Below are positions 10,096 to 19,287 of a DNA stretch of 64,000 nucleotides, piece after piece; the stretch's first letter is position 1; every line of letters starts with the position of its first letter. The position numbers were made by a program, and so were the translations under genes. The notes under the pieces are model-generated. The model had not been told where the DNA came from. It did not search any database and saw only the letters and a program-made list of their open reading frames with translations. The stretch comes from Sipunculus nudus (Eukaryota; Annelida; Sipuncula; Golfingiida; Sipunculidae), in assembly GCA_026874595.1 (NCBI GenBank), contig CM049308.1, positions 645,001 to 709,000 of the forward strand, read 5' to 3'.

Positions 10096-11444
10096 ATTAT
10101 TGCTTCCATATATTAAAATATATTCACTTCAGTACTGCACTGATACCTTCGTAAAGAGTTCTTCTCTCATATTTGCATAAAGGGGGCAATAAAAAAAAAT
10201 AGTGCTCAGGGGTTTCTACCGCGAGAGAACAAGATCAAAGCGGATTTTCTGAACAATGGTTTTTAAATAAATGCTCATTCAGGGAGCTGTGACCAAGACG
10301 CATTTTTGTATGATGTATTTTGATTTAACGAATTCCACAAACAAGTCGTTGATAAAAGATAAATGTTACGCCGTAAGGACGTAGATTTTACCTGTTACGC
10401 AGTTCATAGCCATTGCTTCCGACCTCATCAGGAAATAAGTCCCACATACATACATGGTGGTGACTCTTTTATAGAACAAGATAAGCTTTTTAATCTTCCA
10501 TCTCTCACTTAGTAGTTGCCATCCTGTTTCTTTGTAAATTAAATTGTGACTGGTGCCCCTAATTGCACCAGTCACTATTCTCGCTGCACTCAGTTGAACT
10601 GATTCAATAAGACGCACTATAGAGCATCATTGCACCCATCATCCCACATTTCACATTCTAAGACAGGCCTAATAAAAGAGAGATACAAAACTTCCAAATC
10701 ATTCCTATCTAGTCTATAAAAAGGTGATCTCTTGACATCTATTCTCCTACTGGCTTTTTAACAAATATAATTTTTGTGATCTTTCCATGTACAACGTTCG
10801 TACAAAAAACACCCAAATGTTTGTGATTTGACACCGATAGAAGCGGCTGTCCTAGCATTGATACAGGCGGTATTGTCACAGCGGCTGTCCTAGCATGGAT
10901 AAAGGCGGTATTGTTACAGTTCTCCTGCTGAAAGTCAACATTTCTGTTTTTCGAGGATTAAATGTGACGAACCATTTTTCAGCCCATTTCTCAATAGATA
11001 ACTAATCGTTGGTTAGACTCTTAGACATACTTTCCATGTTTCTCCCTACAATAAATATTAAAGCGTCATCAGCATTCAGTCGGATGTTGGTGTTTACACA
11101 TTCTACCATATCATTGAAATATACTAAGAACAGCAGCGGGCCCAGTATTGAGCCCTGTGGGACGCCAGCTGGTTAATGTATACAGGATGAGGAATGACCA
11201 TTTATCACCACTCTTTGCATTCTGTCAGACACTTAATCAGAAAATCATATTAGTAAATTACCTTGAACACCCATTTTACTTAGTTTATATATAAGGCCCT
11301 CATGCCATAACCTGTCCAATGCATTTGATTCGTCCAAAGATATAAAAATATGGTTTCATTTTCCGTATCAACGGCTCTGGTTATTATGTCATTAATCTCA
11401 CATAGTTGATAAGTACACGAACCACCAGGCCTGTATGCTGACTG
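10096..11444 (-). pseudogene. LINE reverse transcriptase and C-terminal region, pseudogene
   Basis: The minus strand starts at 11444 with QSAYRPGGSCTYQL, a characteristic early RT motif. After a frameshift near 11341 it continues LDRLWHEGLIYKLSKMG, then VSDRMQRVVING, then AGVPQGSILGPLLFL, and the catalytic box as LNADDALIF. The residue before ADD is Asn instead of the usual aromatic Phe or Tyr. KWFVTFNPRKTEML follows, then HKHLGV. A downstream segment has LEVLYLSFIRPVLE, and the longest intact piece (10617-10366) has QLSAARIVTGAIRGTSH and KETGWQLLSERWKIKKLILF. The C-terminal end carries LNEHLFKNHCSENPL, then ETPEHYFFYCPLYANM, with Cys and His residues of a zinc-knuckle-like motif. There are in-frame stops inside the fingers region (where related proteins have NWFSDYLS), before AGVPQG and after SLTND, plus several frameshifts. 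It cannot make a functional enzyme. Confidence 0.9.
10842..10917 (-). repeat. 38-bp tandem duplication inside the LINE
   Basis: Two adjacent 38-bp copies (10842-10879 and 10880-10917) beginning AGCGGCTGTCCTAGCAT agree at 35 of 38 positions. The duplication adds 38 bases to the RT reading frame, so it is itself disruptive. The three differences show it is not very recent. Confidence 0.9.
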
Positions 11445-11464
11445 CATGGACTGATGTTAATCTG

Positions 11465-11616
11465 TCCTTTACGTTGAGTTTCATACAAACAAGATGACGG
11501 TCGCTGCAAAAAGGAGGAGACGTGCCTGCTGCAATCACCAGATCAGGGCACGTAGTTCCTATCACGTCTGTACATGTAGCAGTATTTCCTGTTATTCCGG
11601 TTGATAACCTATCCAT
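11465..11616 (-). pseudogene. LINE endonuclease C-terminal fragment
   Basis: The minus strand reads DVIGTTCPDLVIAAGTSPPF, then CSDRHLVCMKLNVKDRL. This matches the end of the exonuclease-endonuclease-phosphatase fold in non-LTR elements, where the pattern CxDLIxTNxPDL...AGTSPPxCSDHxxVxxxL is usual; the conserved catalytic SDH appears here as SDR. The frame then runs straight into the RT motif QSAYRPGG, so the linker and the N-terminal part of RT were deleted. Upstream (higher coordinates) the similarity stops at about 11616-11630, the 5' truncation point. Confidence 0.75.
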
Positions 11617-12268
11617 TTAAATGCTAAATATTCCTGGTATATTCGATATATCCCCCATGATACATATCGTGATATAAACAATACCAGACTCCTGTTCTTA
11701 TATCACCTGTATGTGATATTCCCTTGGATTGTGTCATATTCCGCATTCTCTGTGATATACCTAAGGTCGTATGGCAGTTTTCGGAAAATGGGAAAATATG
11801 TTCTCGCGACATTCCGAACCCCTACGGCAAGTGCTATAATTGAGTCTTGGTCAATAAACTTAAAATCTTTATTATTGGTAAAATGTAATGTATTCTTATT
11901 CAGGCAATGTGGTCCAAGCTTAATATGACAATTTTCTGTTAAGTGAAGAAAATCTTAATCGCTAATTAGCCAAATAAAATCATCATATTAAATTACTTTC
12001 TCCAAATAGGAATTTTTGGGACTGTTGCTATGTTATTTTTCAGATCATCTGAGTAAAATACAGTTTGTTTAATTAATGTTGCAATTTGTTCTGGGTTCAG
12101 CCATATTTTTACTCATTTTTTCCCACGTTTCCTTGCTTCTCTAGCTTTTAATGTTCAGTAGATTTGAAAATGTTTGTTTTGATATATAAGGCTATCATAT
12201 CTTAAAATAATACTTGGAAAATAAGGATGTAACGTTTTAATATAAATGTCTATGATGAAAAAACGGCT
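11617..12268. other. AT-rich intergenic DNA, no gene seen
   Basis: Short open frames on both strands have no recognisable composition or motifs and overlap each other. Around 11640-11720 the sequence is rich in imperfect ATATC/GATAT inverted words, which may be the edge of another small element, but I cannot define its ends. Confidence 0.5.
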
Positions 12269-12330
12269 CCACCCCCCCCCCCCACCCCCCAGATCCACCC
12301 CCCAGATCCCCAGATCCACCCCTGATCCCT
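12269..12330. repeat. C-rich tract with AGATCC repeats
   Basis: A run of Cs with one or two As is followed by CAGATCC-type short repeats. The opposite strand has G runs that could form quadruplex structure. Confidence 0.85.
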
Positions 12331-12870
12331 CATGGCTCTGGACGATTCCAAGACCCAGATCACTGATATTTAGCTCCCCTGGTTTCCTTGAGCTGAAATA
12401 GCCTGCAGGGAGGGTTCAATGGACCGATTTACTTGTATCCTTGACCGATGTTGTTGACTTGATAACAGGGTGGGCAGTTTCAGATTTCTAGTTGTTGTTA
12501 ATATCACATAAGTAGAAACAGTTTTGTAAATAGAAGTATTTATGTTGGAATTGTTTTTCAATTTTTGTGCAGATTACAATGAATGTGCACATTAACATGA
12601 ATGCGATTGAAGAAAATATTTGTATATCTGTCTGTTTTTATCGATGTCCGTGTTTGTGAGTGTTTGTATCGACATCTGTGTCAATATGCTTGTTAGCGTC
12701 AGGCGCCTGTATAATACAGCTTCAACACTGGGCTATATGGATATTTAGTATCTTTGCTGAACATATAACACAACAGTAAACCTGCGGGTATCGAACTGAA
12801 CAGCTGAGAGAAACGTGCAAAAGGGTCACTGTGAGGCAATATACATGACAGTTCTCGTGTGTCAGCCGGA

Positions 12871-12873
<3 letters not shown>
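12331..12873. other. Intergenic DNA, no gene seen
   Basis: A 63-codon minus-strand frame (12370-12561) is the longest and is unrecognisable. No RNA gene or repeat stands out. Confidence 0.5.

Positions 12874-12919
<46 letters not shown>
12874..12919. repeat. (TA)n microsatellite
   Basis: 23 TA dinucleotides, about 60 bases upstream of the foldback element. Confidence 0.97.
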
Positions 12920-12922
<3 letters not shown>

Positions 12923-12981
12923 GCTAGTGTTACCCTCCGATGTAAAGTGCTCTATGGCCTACAGACTAGGCCAGAGCGGTA

Positions 12982-13094
12982 TAACTCTGAAGAAAAACAA
13001 CACTGTAAATTCACCAGGATTGATACAAGGATTTCAGTTCAATGATCCCGTGAAACAGACTGTAGTGAATTTACAGTGTTGTTTTTCTTCAGAG

Positions 13095-13097
<3 letters not shown>
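12982..13097. mobile_element. 116-bp foldback MITE-like element
   Basis: 33-base arms at 12982-13014 (TAACTCTGAAGAAAAACAAC onward) and 13065-13097 (ending CTTCAGAGTTA) are perfect reverse complements, separated by a 50-base loop. TA lies on both sides (12980-12981 and 13098-13099), which fits a TA-targeting miniature inverted-repeat element. The right end runs directly into another (TA)n tract. It has no coding capacity. Perfect arms suggest a recent insertion or a strong copying bias. The family is not identified. Confidence 0.8.

Positions 13098-13133
<36 letters not shown>
13098..13133. repeat. (TA)n microsatellite
   Basis: 18 TA dinucleotides adjoin the right arm of the foldback element. 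Confidence 0.97.
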
Positions 13134-13137
<4 letters not shown>

Positions 13138-13298
13138 TGTATTACACTTTTACAGTAAAACATGAATATCGTCGTAATATCAGAGCGTTTAAGTGAATTC
13201 ATATTTCTGGCACTTTTATTATATAAGCAGTGAATGTTGCATTGGGGTAAGGAGTCCTAGGTTGCCAGAGTTATTTCAACGACTTTCTTACAATTCAG

Positions 13299-13405
13299 GG
13301 GGCCCTGCTCGACCAAGAAGTACCCTCGCATATCACACTAGCATGCAACAAGTGATCTCAATTCCTGAAGAGGTGGATCTGACATTCTCCGTCACACTTG
13401 ACTGA
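13299..13405 (+). CDS. Candidate terminal coding exon (weak)
   Basis: A pyrimidine-rich stretch ending TTTCTTACAATTCAG (to 13298) looks like a 3' splice acceptor. The open frame after it encodes about 35 residues including QQVISIPEEVDLTFSVTLD and stops at TGA (13403-13405). The alternating hydrophobic pattern is protein-like, but no family is recognised and no upstream exon of the same gene is visible in the window. The same frame also extends to the left of the acceptor, so the acceptor is not required to explain it. This could easily be chance. Confidence 0.18.
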
Positions 13406-13449
13406 TCACGGACCACACCTCTCCGTGTAGTGACGCCGCCTGAATGTTC

Positions 13450-13472
13450 CCGTGGTCCCCTGGTGACCACGG
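13450..13472. other. Small GC-rich inverted repeat
   Basis: CCGTGGTC and GACCACGG form perfect 8-bp arms around a 7-base loop, in the GC-richer stretch preceding the candidate first exon. It could be a regulatory element or nothing. Confidence 0.4.
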
Positions 13473-13797
13473 TGTCTGTGGGTGTGTATAGTCAGGGGTC
13501 TCAACGTGTCTACTTTCCGTCCAAGCGTATGTACAATCACCACTACAACACACGGACATATCACTGAGGTGTGGGACCAAATCAGAACGCTGTGATATTC
13601 AGGTGGAGGCTGGGAGTTTCTATAACATACCGTTATCCAGGACTATTATTGACTTCTATGTGCAGGAACCAGTTATCAAACATCACATCGAACTCCCCTG
13701 ACGTGGCGCTCGTGATTTAGCGTCGTGTTTTAAGACACCTCTCCGTTTGTTTCCATACCTCTGATTATAGTGTGGTGACACTGATCGGGTGTCTATC

Positions 13798-13966
13798 ATG
13801 GATTCCTGCTCGACCACGGACTCTGAGAAGTCCACTTACATAGACAAACATGTAGAACACGCACTGAAACACCGCAGGACGAGCACCCGGTTCTTCCTGT
13901 GCCGGCTCAGACCACGGAGGATGTGTCGATGGATGTTGTTACAAGTGGCCATTCTTGCTCTCTACG
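13798..13966 (+). CDS. Candidate first coding exon, type II membrane protein
   Basis: ATG at 13798 has A at -3 and G at +4, a good animal start context. The frame gives 56 complete codons and one extra base, then reaches a donor-like G|GTACGT at 13966/13967. The translated end starts a hydrophobic stretch, MLLQVAILALYG, directly after a basic cluster (LRPRRMCRW), preceded by about 40 polar residues beginning MDSCSTTDSEKSTYIDKH. A cytoplasmic N-terminus, basic stop and membrane anchor is the layout of type II membrane proteins such as glycosyltransferases or TNF-like ligands, but nothing identifies the family. The region is clearly GC-richer than its surroundings. The upstream 400 bases could be promoter and 5' UTR. 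No second exon is found before the satellite array; introns could extend past the window. Without splicing evidence this is a hypothesis. Confidence 0.35.
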
Positions 13967-14179
13967 GTACGTCATGTTTTAGGTTAATTATATTGTCATT
14001 AAATAACATGGTATGGCATGTATACGGCATTTGGTGTCCTCGGAAGGTATGAATTCGGTCGATTATATAGACTGGTCAATCGTATTTCATGATAACGTCT
14101 AAGAGGGCCAGTCTCAAACACTTAAGACATATTATGCTTTTATACATTTAATTACATGCACGTTATTTTAGCTCAGCTG
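13967..14179. other. AT-rich DNA after the candidate donor
   Basis: No recognisable feature. If 13798-13966 is a real exon, this would be intron. Confidence 0.4.
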
Positions 14180-16200
14180 ACTGAAATGGAGTTTTTCATC
14201 AGTTTCTGCAGACTGGTGGCGCCACTTGGATTTTTTTTCTAATTTTTACGCATTTTTTCTACATTTTTGAGACCTCTAAAGATGTGGTCGTCCGTTAACA
14301 GAGCACAAATCGTAATCACTGGATCTGGAATCTTCTTATTTGACATTCAGAGAGGTCCATGAAAAATCTCCTTGGAATCCTGAAATTTTGTCTCTGCTAC
14401 CAATGTCCTCCGAGCTATGGGCCTCAGATGTACCCCCCCCCCCCCGCCCCCAGAATAATTAAAAAATTGATACAAATGCTCAAGGATCTGAACAGCTGAT
14501 ACATTGATCACCATGATTCGATGCATGTATATTCATCATGGAGTGTTTCATCAGTTCATGAGACTGGTGGCGCCACCTGGATTTTTTTTCTATTTTTTTT
14601 TCGCTTTTTTTCACTATTTTCGAATCCTCCAAAGATGTGGTAGTCCGTTAACAGAGCACAAATCATAATCACTGGACCTGGAATCTTCTACCTTGACATC
14701 CTGGGAGGTACCTGAAAAGTCTCCTAGGAAACCTGAAATTAAGTCTCTGTTACCCATATTCTCCGAGCTATGGGTCTTTTAAATATCCCCCCCCCCTCCA
14801 AGAATAATTGAAAATTTGATACCAAAGCAGGGCACAAACCATAAGCATTGGACCTTGAGTCTTCTTACTTGACATCCTGAGAGTTCCTTAAAAGTTCTCT
14901 TCAGAAACCTGAAATTAGGTCACTGTTACCTGTATCTTCCCAGCTTACGGGCTCGAAAGTACCCCCCTCCCCCAGAATAATTAAAAGTTTGAAACAAAAG
15001 CTCCGGTATCTGAACAACTAATGCATTTTTTAGCAATTTTCCATATTTTCGAAAACTCTAAAGATGCGGTCGTTTGTTAACAGGCCACACATCAAAACCG
15101 CTTTACCTCTAGAATCTTCATACTTGACACCCAGGGAGTCCATAAAAATCCTTCTTTGAAACTCGAAACTAGGTTTCTGTTACCCATCCGAGCTGTGGGG
15201 CTCAGAAGTACCCGCAGAATAATTAAAATATGAACAAAAAACTCCATTTTCTGAACAACTCATGCACTGATATCCATGATTTTTTGTTAAATATTGATCA
15301 TGAAGCGTTTCATCAATTCCTGTAGACTGCTGGCGCCACCTGGATTTTTTTTCAATTTTTAAGCATTTTTCCTCTATTTTTGAGACCATTAAAGATTCGG
15401 TTATTTGTTAATAGGGCTCAAATCGTAACCACTGTACCCAGATTCTTCTAACTTGACATCCAGGGAGTTCCTTGAAATTCTCCTTTGAATCCTGAAATTA
15501 GGTCTCTGTACCCAAATTCTCCAAACTATGGGGCTTATAAGTACCCAACCAGAATAATTGAAAATTTGATACTAAAGTAGGGTACAAATCATAACCGTTG
15601 GACCTAGAATCTTCTTACTTGACATCCTGAGAGTTCCTCAAAAGTTCTATTTAGAAACCAGAATTAGGTCTCTGTTACCTATATCCATCAAGCTAACGGG
15701 CTCGAAATTACCCCCAGAATAATAATAAAAAAAATGATACAAAAGCTCCAGTACTTAAACAACTAATGCATTGATCACCATGATTCTTTGTATGCATACT
15801 GATCATGGAGTGTTTCATCAGATCCTGCAGACTGGAGGCGCCACCTGGATTTTTTTTTTTTAATTTTTAAGATTTTTTTTCTATATTTTTGAAACCTTTA
15901 AAGCTGCGGTCGTCTGATAACAGGGCATAAATCATAACAGCTGTGCCTAGAAACAGCTAACTTGATATATAGGGAGGTCCATGAAAAGTTAGGTCTGAAA
16001 TTAGGTCTCAGTTACCCATATTCTCAAGCTATGGGGCTTATAAACACGCGCCCTCCCCCAGAATAATTTTAAAAAATATGCCAAAGCAGGGTTCAAATCA
16101 TAACCATAGGACCTAGAAAATTCTTCCTTGACATCCTGAGAGTTCCTCGAAAGTTCTCCACAGAAATCTGAAATTAGGCGACTGTGTCCCATAATATCTG
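14180..16200. repeat. Old degenerate tandem repeat block, about 350-bp units plus partial units
   Basis: An anchor, GGCGCCAC followed by CTGGATTTTTTTT, recurs at 14218, 14569, 15332 and 15837. Other anchors recur more often: AAAGATGYGGTCGT-type near 14279, 14630, 15061, 15392 and 15902, and CAGAATAAT-type near 14451, 14981, 15215, 15550 and 16061. Shorter copies that lack the GGCGCC part are interleaved, beginning with GATACCAAAGCAGGGCACAAA-like sequence. Each unit also has CCGAGCTATGGG-like text followed by a C-run. Divergence is high and lengths differ, so this is an ancient local expansion. No protein frame persists across copies. Confidence 0.85.
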
Positions 16201-16335
16201 AGTTACAAGCCATGTTTGAGCACCCCAGAAAAAAAATGCAAAATACACACAAATTGCAATATTCCTCAGGAATGGCTGGACGGATTGTCATCAAATTTGA
16301 TGTGCTTATGGGTCTTGTTGAACTTGAGCTAATAT
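16201..16335. repeat. Likely dispersed-repeat segment adjoining the degenerate block
   Basis: CAGGAATGGCTGGACGGATT followed by GTCATCAAATTTGATGTGC has the look of a dispersed invertebrate repeat that I recall from mollusc genomes. Only one copy is present here, so the assignment is inference. The overlapping open frames are not convincing genes. Confidence 0.35.
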
Positions 16336-17245
16336 GCATGAACTATGAATCGACCTACATTATCTTAATTAGTTGTCCGTGCAAGGACTTATTGTCAACA
16401 TGTCAGTCGGCTGAGCGTGTTCTTGTGTTAGTATGGTTCGGCGACTCTGAGTGTATTTTAACGGTAAGCTACACGTGTTAATACGCATTAAAAATAAAAA
16501 TACTGACTGCATAGGCATATAAAACTATAATTGATTAGGAAATACAGTTGTGACATTTGCCTTATTCTATTGAGGACATATACATATATACATACTATAT
16601 ATGCAATTCTTGAAAAACCAGCTACCTAATCATCATGTGCGCACTTTTCTTGCCGGGTTTTAAGAAGAGAATTTTAACGGATAGTTATTGATCCTATAAA
16701 CTAGTACTGTGCGTTATCCTTAAAATGAATTCCCATAAATAAATAAAAGTACGGCGACTGAACCCTCGCCCTGTCCCGACCTTAAATAAAATACACTTTT
16801 ACTTATTTTCACTTTATACCTTTTTGACATATTGTTAGACCAAATAGTCGTTTCAGTATAGGTTGACAAAAGAAAAACGACCGATGATCGACCATTAATC
16901 GATTGTACCCTCTATATTTCCGTAAACTCTGAAGTATAGCATTATTCCTAAAAACATATTGACCCAGTAATTACAGTCTTACTTGCACATAACGAAGAAA
17001 AGCCAAGGTTGTCCCCTGATAGTTGGCATTGTTCGTTGTACAAGGTTCACTTTCAGTTGTTCTCGGTTTCACATCCCGTTGTGTTTCTTGGACATGATTA
17101 TAATTTTTTGCAAGGATATTATCATAACATTTGGGTTTTTTTGCATTTGCATACATAATCGGTAATGATTTTGCAAAAATGCAACTAAATCAATCGATTA
17201 TGAAGTAAACGACCAGGCATCCATACTTGGTACACCACTAATATT
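16336..17245. other. AT-rich intergenic DNA, no gene seen
   Basis: Overlapping short frames on both strands (for example 16971-17165) cancel each other as evidence. A donor-like ACG|GTAAGC at about 16461-16468 stands alone without an exon that can be supported. Confidence 0.5.
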
Positions 17246-17265
17246 ATGTGTGTGTGTGTGTGTGT
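17246..17265. repeat. (TG)10 microsatellite
   Basis: Ten TG dinucleotides in AT-rich DNA. Confidence 0.95.
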
Positions 17266-18386
17266 AAGTAATTTAAAATTCGCTAAATAACGGACAGATG
17301 TGGGTCATTCATACTAGAGTAGTTCAGTAATTTGCATCATCGTGTCATGTCCATGAAATACCTCTCCATACACGTCACTGCCTCAGGAAACACCGACCGG
17401 AAACTATCATTATTGCCATGACATCCAATATTCTCAACAACATTGTGCTATGCGTCTGCTTTCATTTATATGTATATAGACAAGTGGCTGAGACAACTGT
17501 TATATTTGCACTGCATTGTACAGTATGTGTTGGTATTTAATGACGCAGTTTTCTTGTTTATAAACGCAGCCTGTCTGGTTTTATGTTTAACTCACTTGTT
17601 CCATAGCCATGGTGCTGCGTCCGTCCGTCACCCGTTGTCTGACTTCTGTCCTTTTACACTGGTAGCTTTTCTCAGCAAGTGACCGGACAGACACTTCCGA
17701 ATGTTTGTACATTAGTCTATCATGTTGATTGGATGTGCGTTTTGTTTTTATGTTATGGGCCCATTAGAAATTGCACTTATTTGAACGTTGTGGCCTATCA
17801 CATGGTACGTGCATTATCCCAATATATATCCCTGCCATCATGCAAATTTTTGAGGAACATTGGCTCAGTTTTTTCAGAACAATGTCAGACACATTGGTAC
17901 TTTGACCCTGTTTTTTCATTAAAGTCAATGATTAGCTGTTCTCAGCAAATCCATATAAATTTGCACATATGTTGATCTTGGTTAAAGCCTGTCACTTGGT
18001 AAATTTGAGGATGGTGTCTACATTTTTGACAATTTTAGGGAGTTTTTTATGTCATTTCTCAGCTCTTCAAAATTAACAGTCATGAGAGTATACAAGCTTT
18101 TTTTCACTGGCGTCGTTATTTTATTTATAAAAGTGGAAGAAATTGCATCCAGATATATTCTTCTCACTGTGAAAACTTCGTACTAAATTAGATGAGCATC
18201 ATCGGAAACTATTCCAGAAAGAATATTTTGAAGATATTACCCTTTGTGCATTCAATCAACGGCCTGCCAAGGGTAAGGTATTGTTCTTAATTAAGTTTTT
18301 TGTCAATGTTTGCTGGTTACAAGGTTGTTGGCTTTTGCCTAATCCTTCCACTGTTGTATTAATTGCATGGGTCTGATCAAATTGTT
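17266..18386. other. AT-rich intergenic DNA, possible old repeat fragments
   Basis: GTCCGTCCGTCACCC near 17622 and two TTCTCAGCAA words (near 17671 and 17940) with loosely similar downstream text suggest worn dispersed repeats. Frames at 17443-17975 are long runs of hydrophobic residues in AT-rich DNA without motifs, and I do not call them genes. Confidence 0.35.
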
Positions 18387-18405
18387 GGGGGGGGGGGGGG
18401 GGGGG
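18387..18405. repeat. (G)19 homopolymer
   Basis: Nineteen consecutive Gs. The length is likely to vary between individuals or reads. Confidence 0.95.
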
Positions 18406-19287
18406 AATGGCTGATTGTGCATTCTTGTCAGTAGATGGTTAGTTTTCCTCAGTTATTCACACCAAGCATTAACTTTGTCTGATGAGTTTGTTGATTACTC
18501 TCAGTTTAACTTGTGATGGAAATATTTATTTTTCCGTTTTTCTATATTTAAACAAGAATGTTCACTCGCGTGGTATTTTAACTATACATTAAGTATGGTG
18601 CTTTCTTCCTAAATATTATGGTAGGCCTGTCCGCCAATATTTTGTCCTTTTATCTGTACACAAAATGAAATAAACCGGGCGCGATCACGTGCAGCCGGAC
18701 CGCACAACGTCATTATCAAGATTAATCAAAATTCCAACAGCGTTTCTCCTTTGTTTTATCGTTTGTGTTTCTTCTCTGGTAAGGCAATCTTGTAATGGTA
18801 AAAAGACACGTGCTGTGCTTACTCTCACACGGAACTATAACAGCGTAAAACAGATAAATTGCAGAGATGGTTTATCCCTTAAAGCTTTTGTAAATGAACT
18901 AATAGCATATGCTAATACACATATAATTGCAAATATTTATGTACCGTAACGTGAAATCGTGCCCCTCTACCTCCCGTTCGGCCGCATCTATACATAAATA
19001 ACAACCTAACATGTACATATGCAAACACACACACGGGGAATATATGCTGACAATTATTGTTAATCTTCATCCAGTCTAATTATCCTTGTTTATATTTTTA
19101 TGATTTATTCGTGTCTTCGTCAATGCAAGCATTACTTAAAATGTTCAAGATGATTAAAAAGATTCTATAAAGTTAGAACCTTTGTAAGAATTCTACTCTT
19201 ATGGACGTATGGTATATTGGGTTTTACGTAAAACAGCGAAGGAATTATAAGAATGACTTCAATGATCCAGAGAGGTTCAAGGCGAGT
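18406..19287. other. AT-rich unique flank of the 53-bp satellite
   Basis: No gene can be supported. The frame at 18689-18949 begins with GTG, has a TAA just upstream in frame and no ATG start. The last unique bases before the array are AGAGGTTCAAGGCGAGT, after which full-quality monomers begin at once. Confidence 0.55.

Larger units (their letters stand above)
9717..11616 (-). mobile_element. Dead 5'-truncated, internally deleted jockey/CR1-like LINE
   Basis: Read on the minus strand, this holds in order: the end of an APE-type endonuclease (11616 to about 11465), a reverse transcriptase (11444 to about 10920), the region C-terminal to it (10740 to 10366), a C-terminal Cys/His zinc-knuckle-like segment (about 10300 to 10130), a 3' untranslated stretch, and a short AAAGC repeat at 9719-9737 that marks the 3' end. 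Simple-sequence 3' tails are typical of this LINE group. The endonuclease N-terminus, any ORF1 and roughly 150 to 200 residues between endonuclease and reverse transcriptase are missing. Stops and frameshifts throughout show it is an old, inactive copy. The family name is by recall of motif style and could shift between related non-LTR clades. Confidence 0.88.

Noticed and set aside
11398-11812. Minus-strand frames treated as independent small genes
   Set aside because: 11398-11616 is the LINE endonuclease/RT remnant; 11624-11812 overlaps an opposite-strand frame and has no motifs.
16461-16468. Donor-like ACG|GTAAGC as the end of a noncoding first exon
   Set aside because: A single splice motif without an exon, acceptor or start is expected by chance in this length of DNA.
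16001-16481. Overlapping frames on both strands at the end of the degenerate repeat block
   Set aside because: They lie in decayed repeats and do not persist across repeat copies.
17443-17975. Two plus-strand frames of 79 and 98 codons
   Set aside because: Hydrophobic, AT-driven composition, no domain, and apparently built over worn repeat fragments.
18689-18949. 86-codon frame with a signal-peptide-like stretch and an internal GTAAGG
   Set aside because: It begins at GTG with an in-frame TAA just upstream and no ATG start; AT-rich composition and no motifs.
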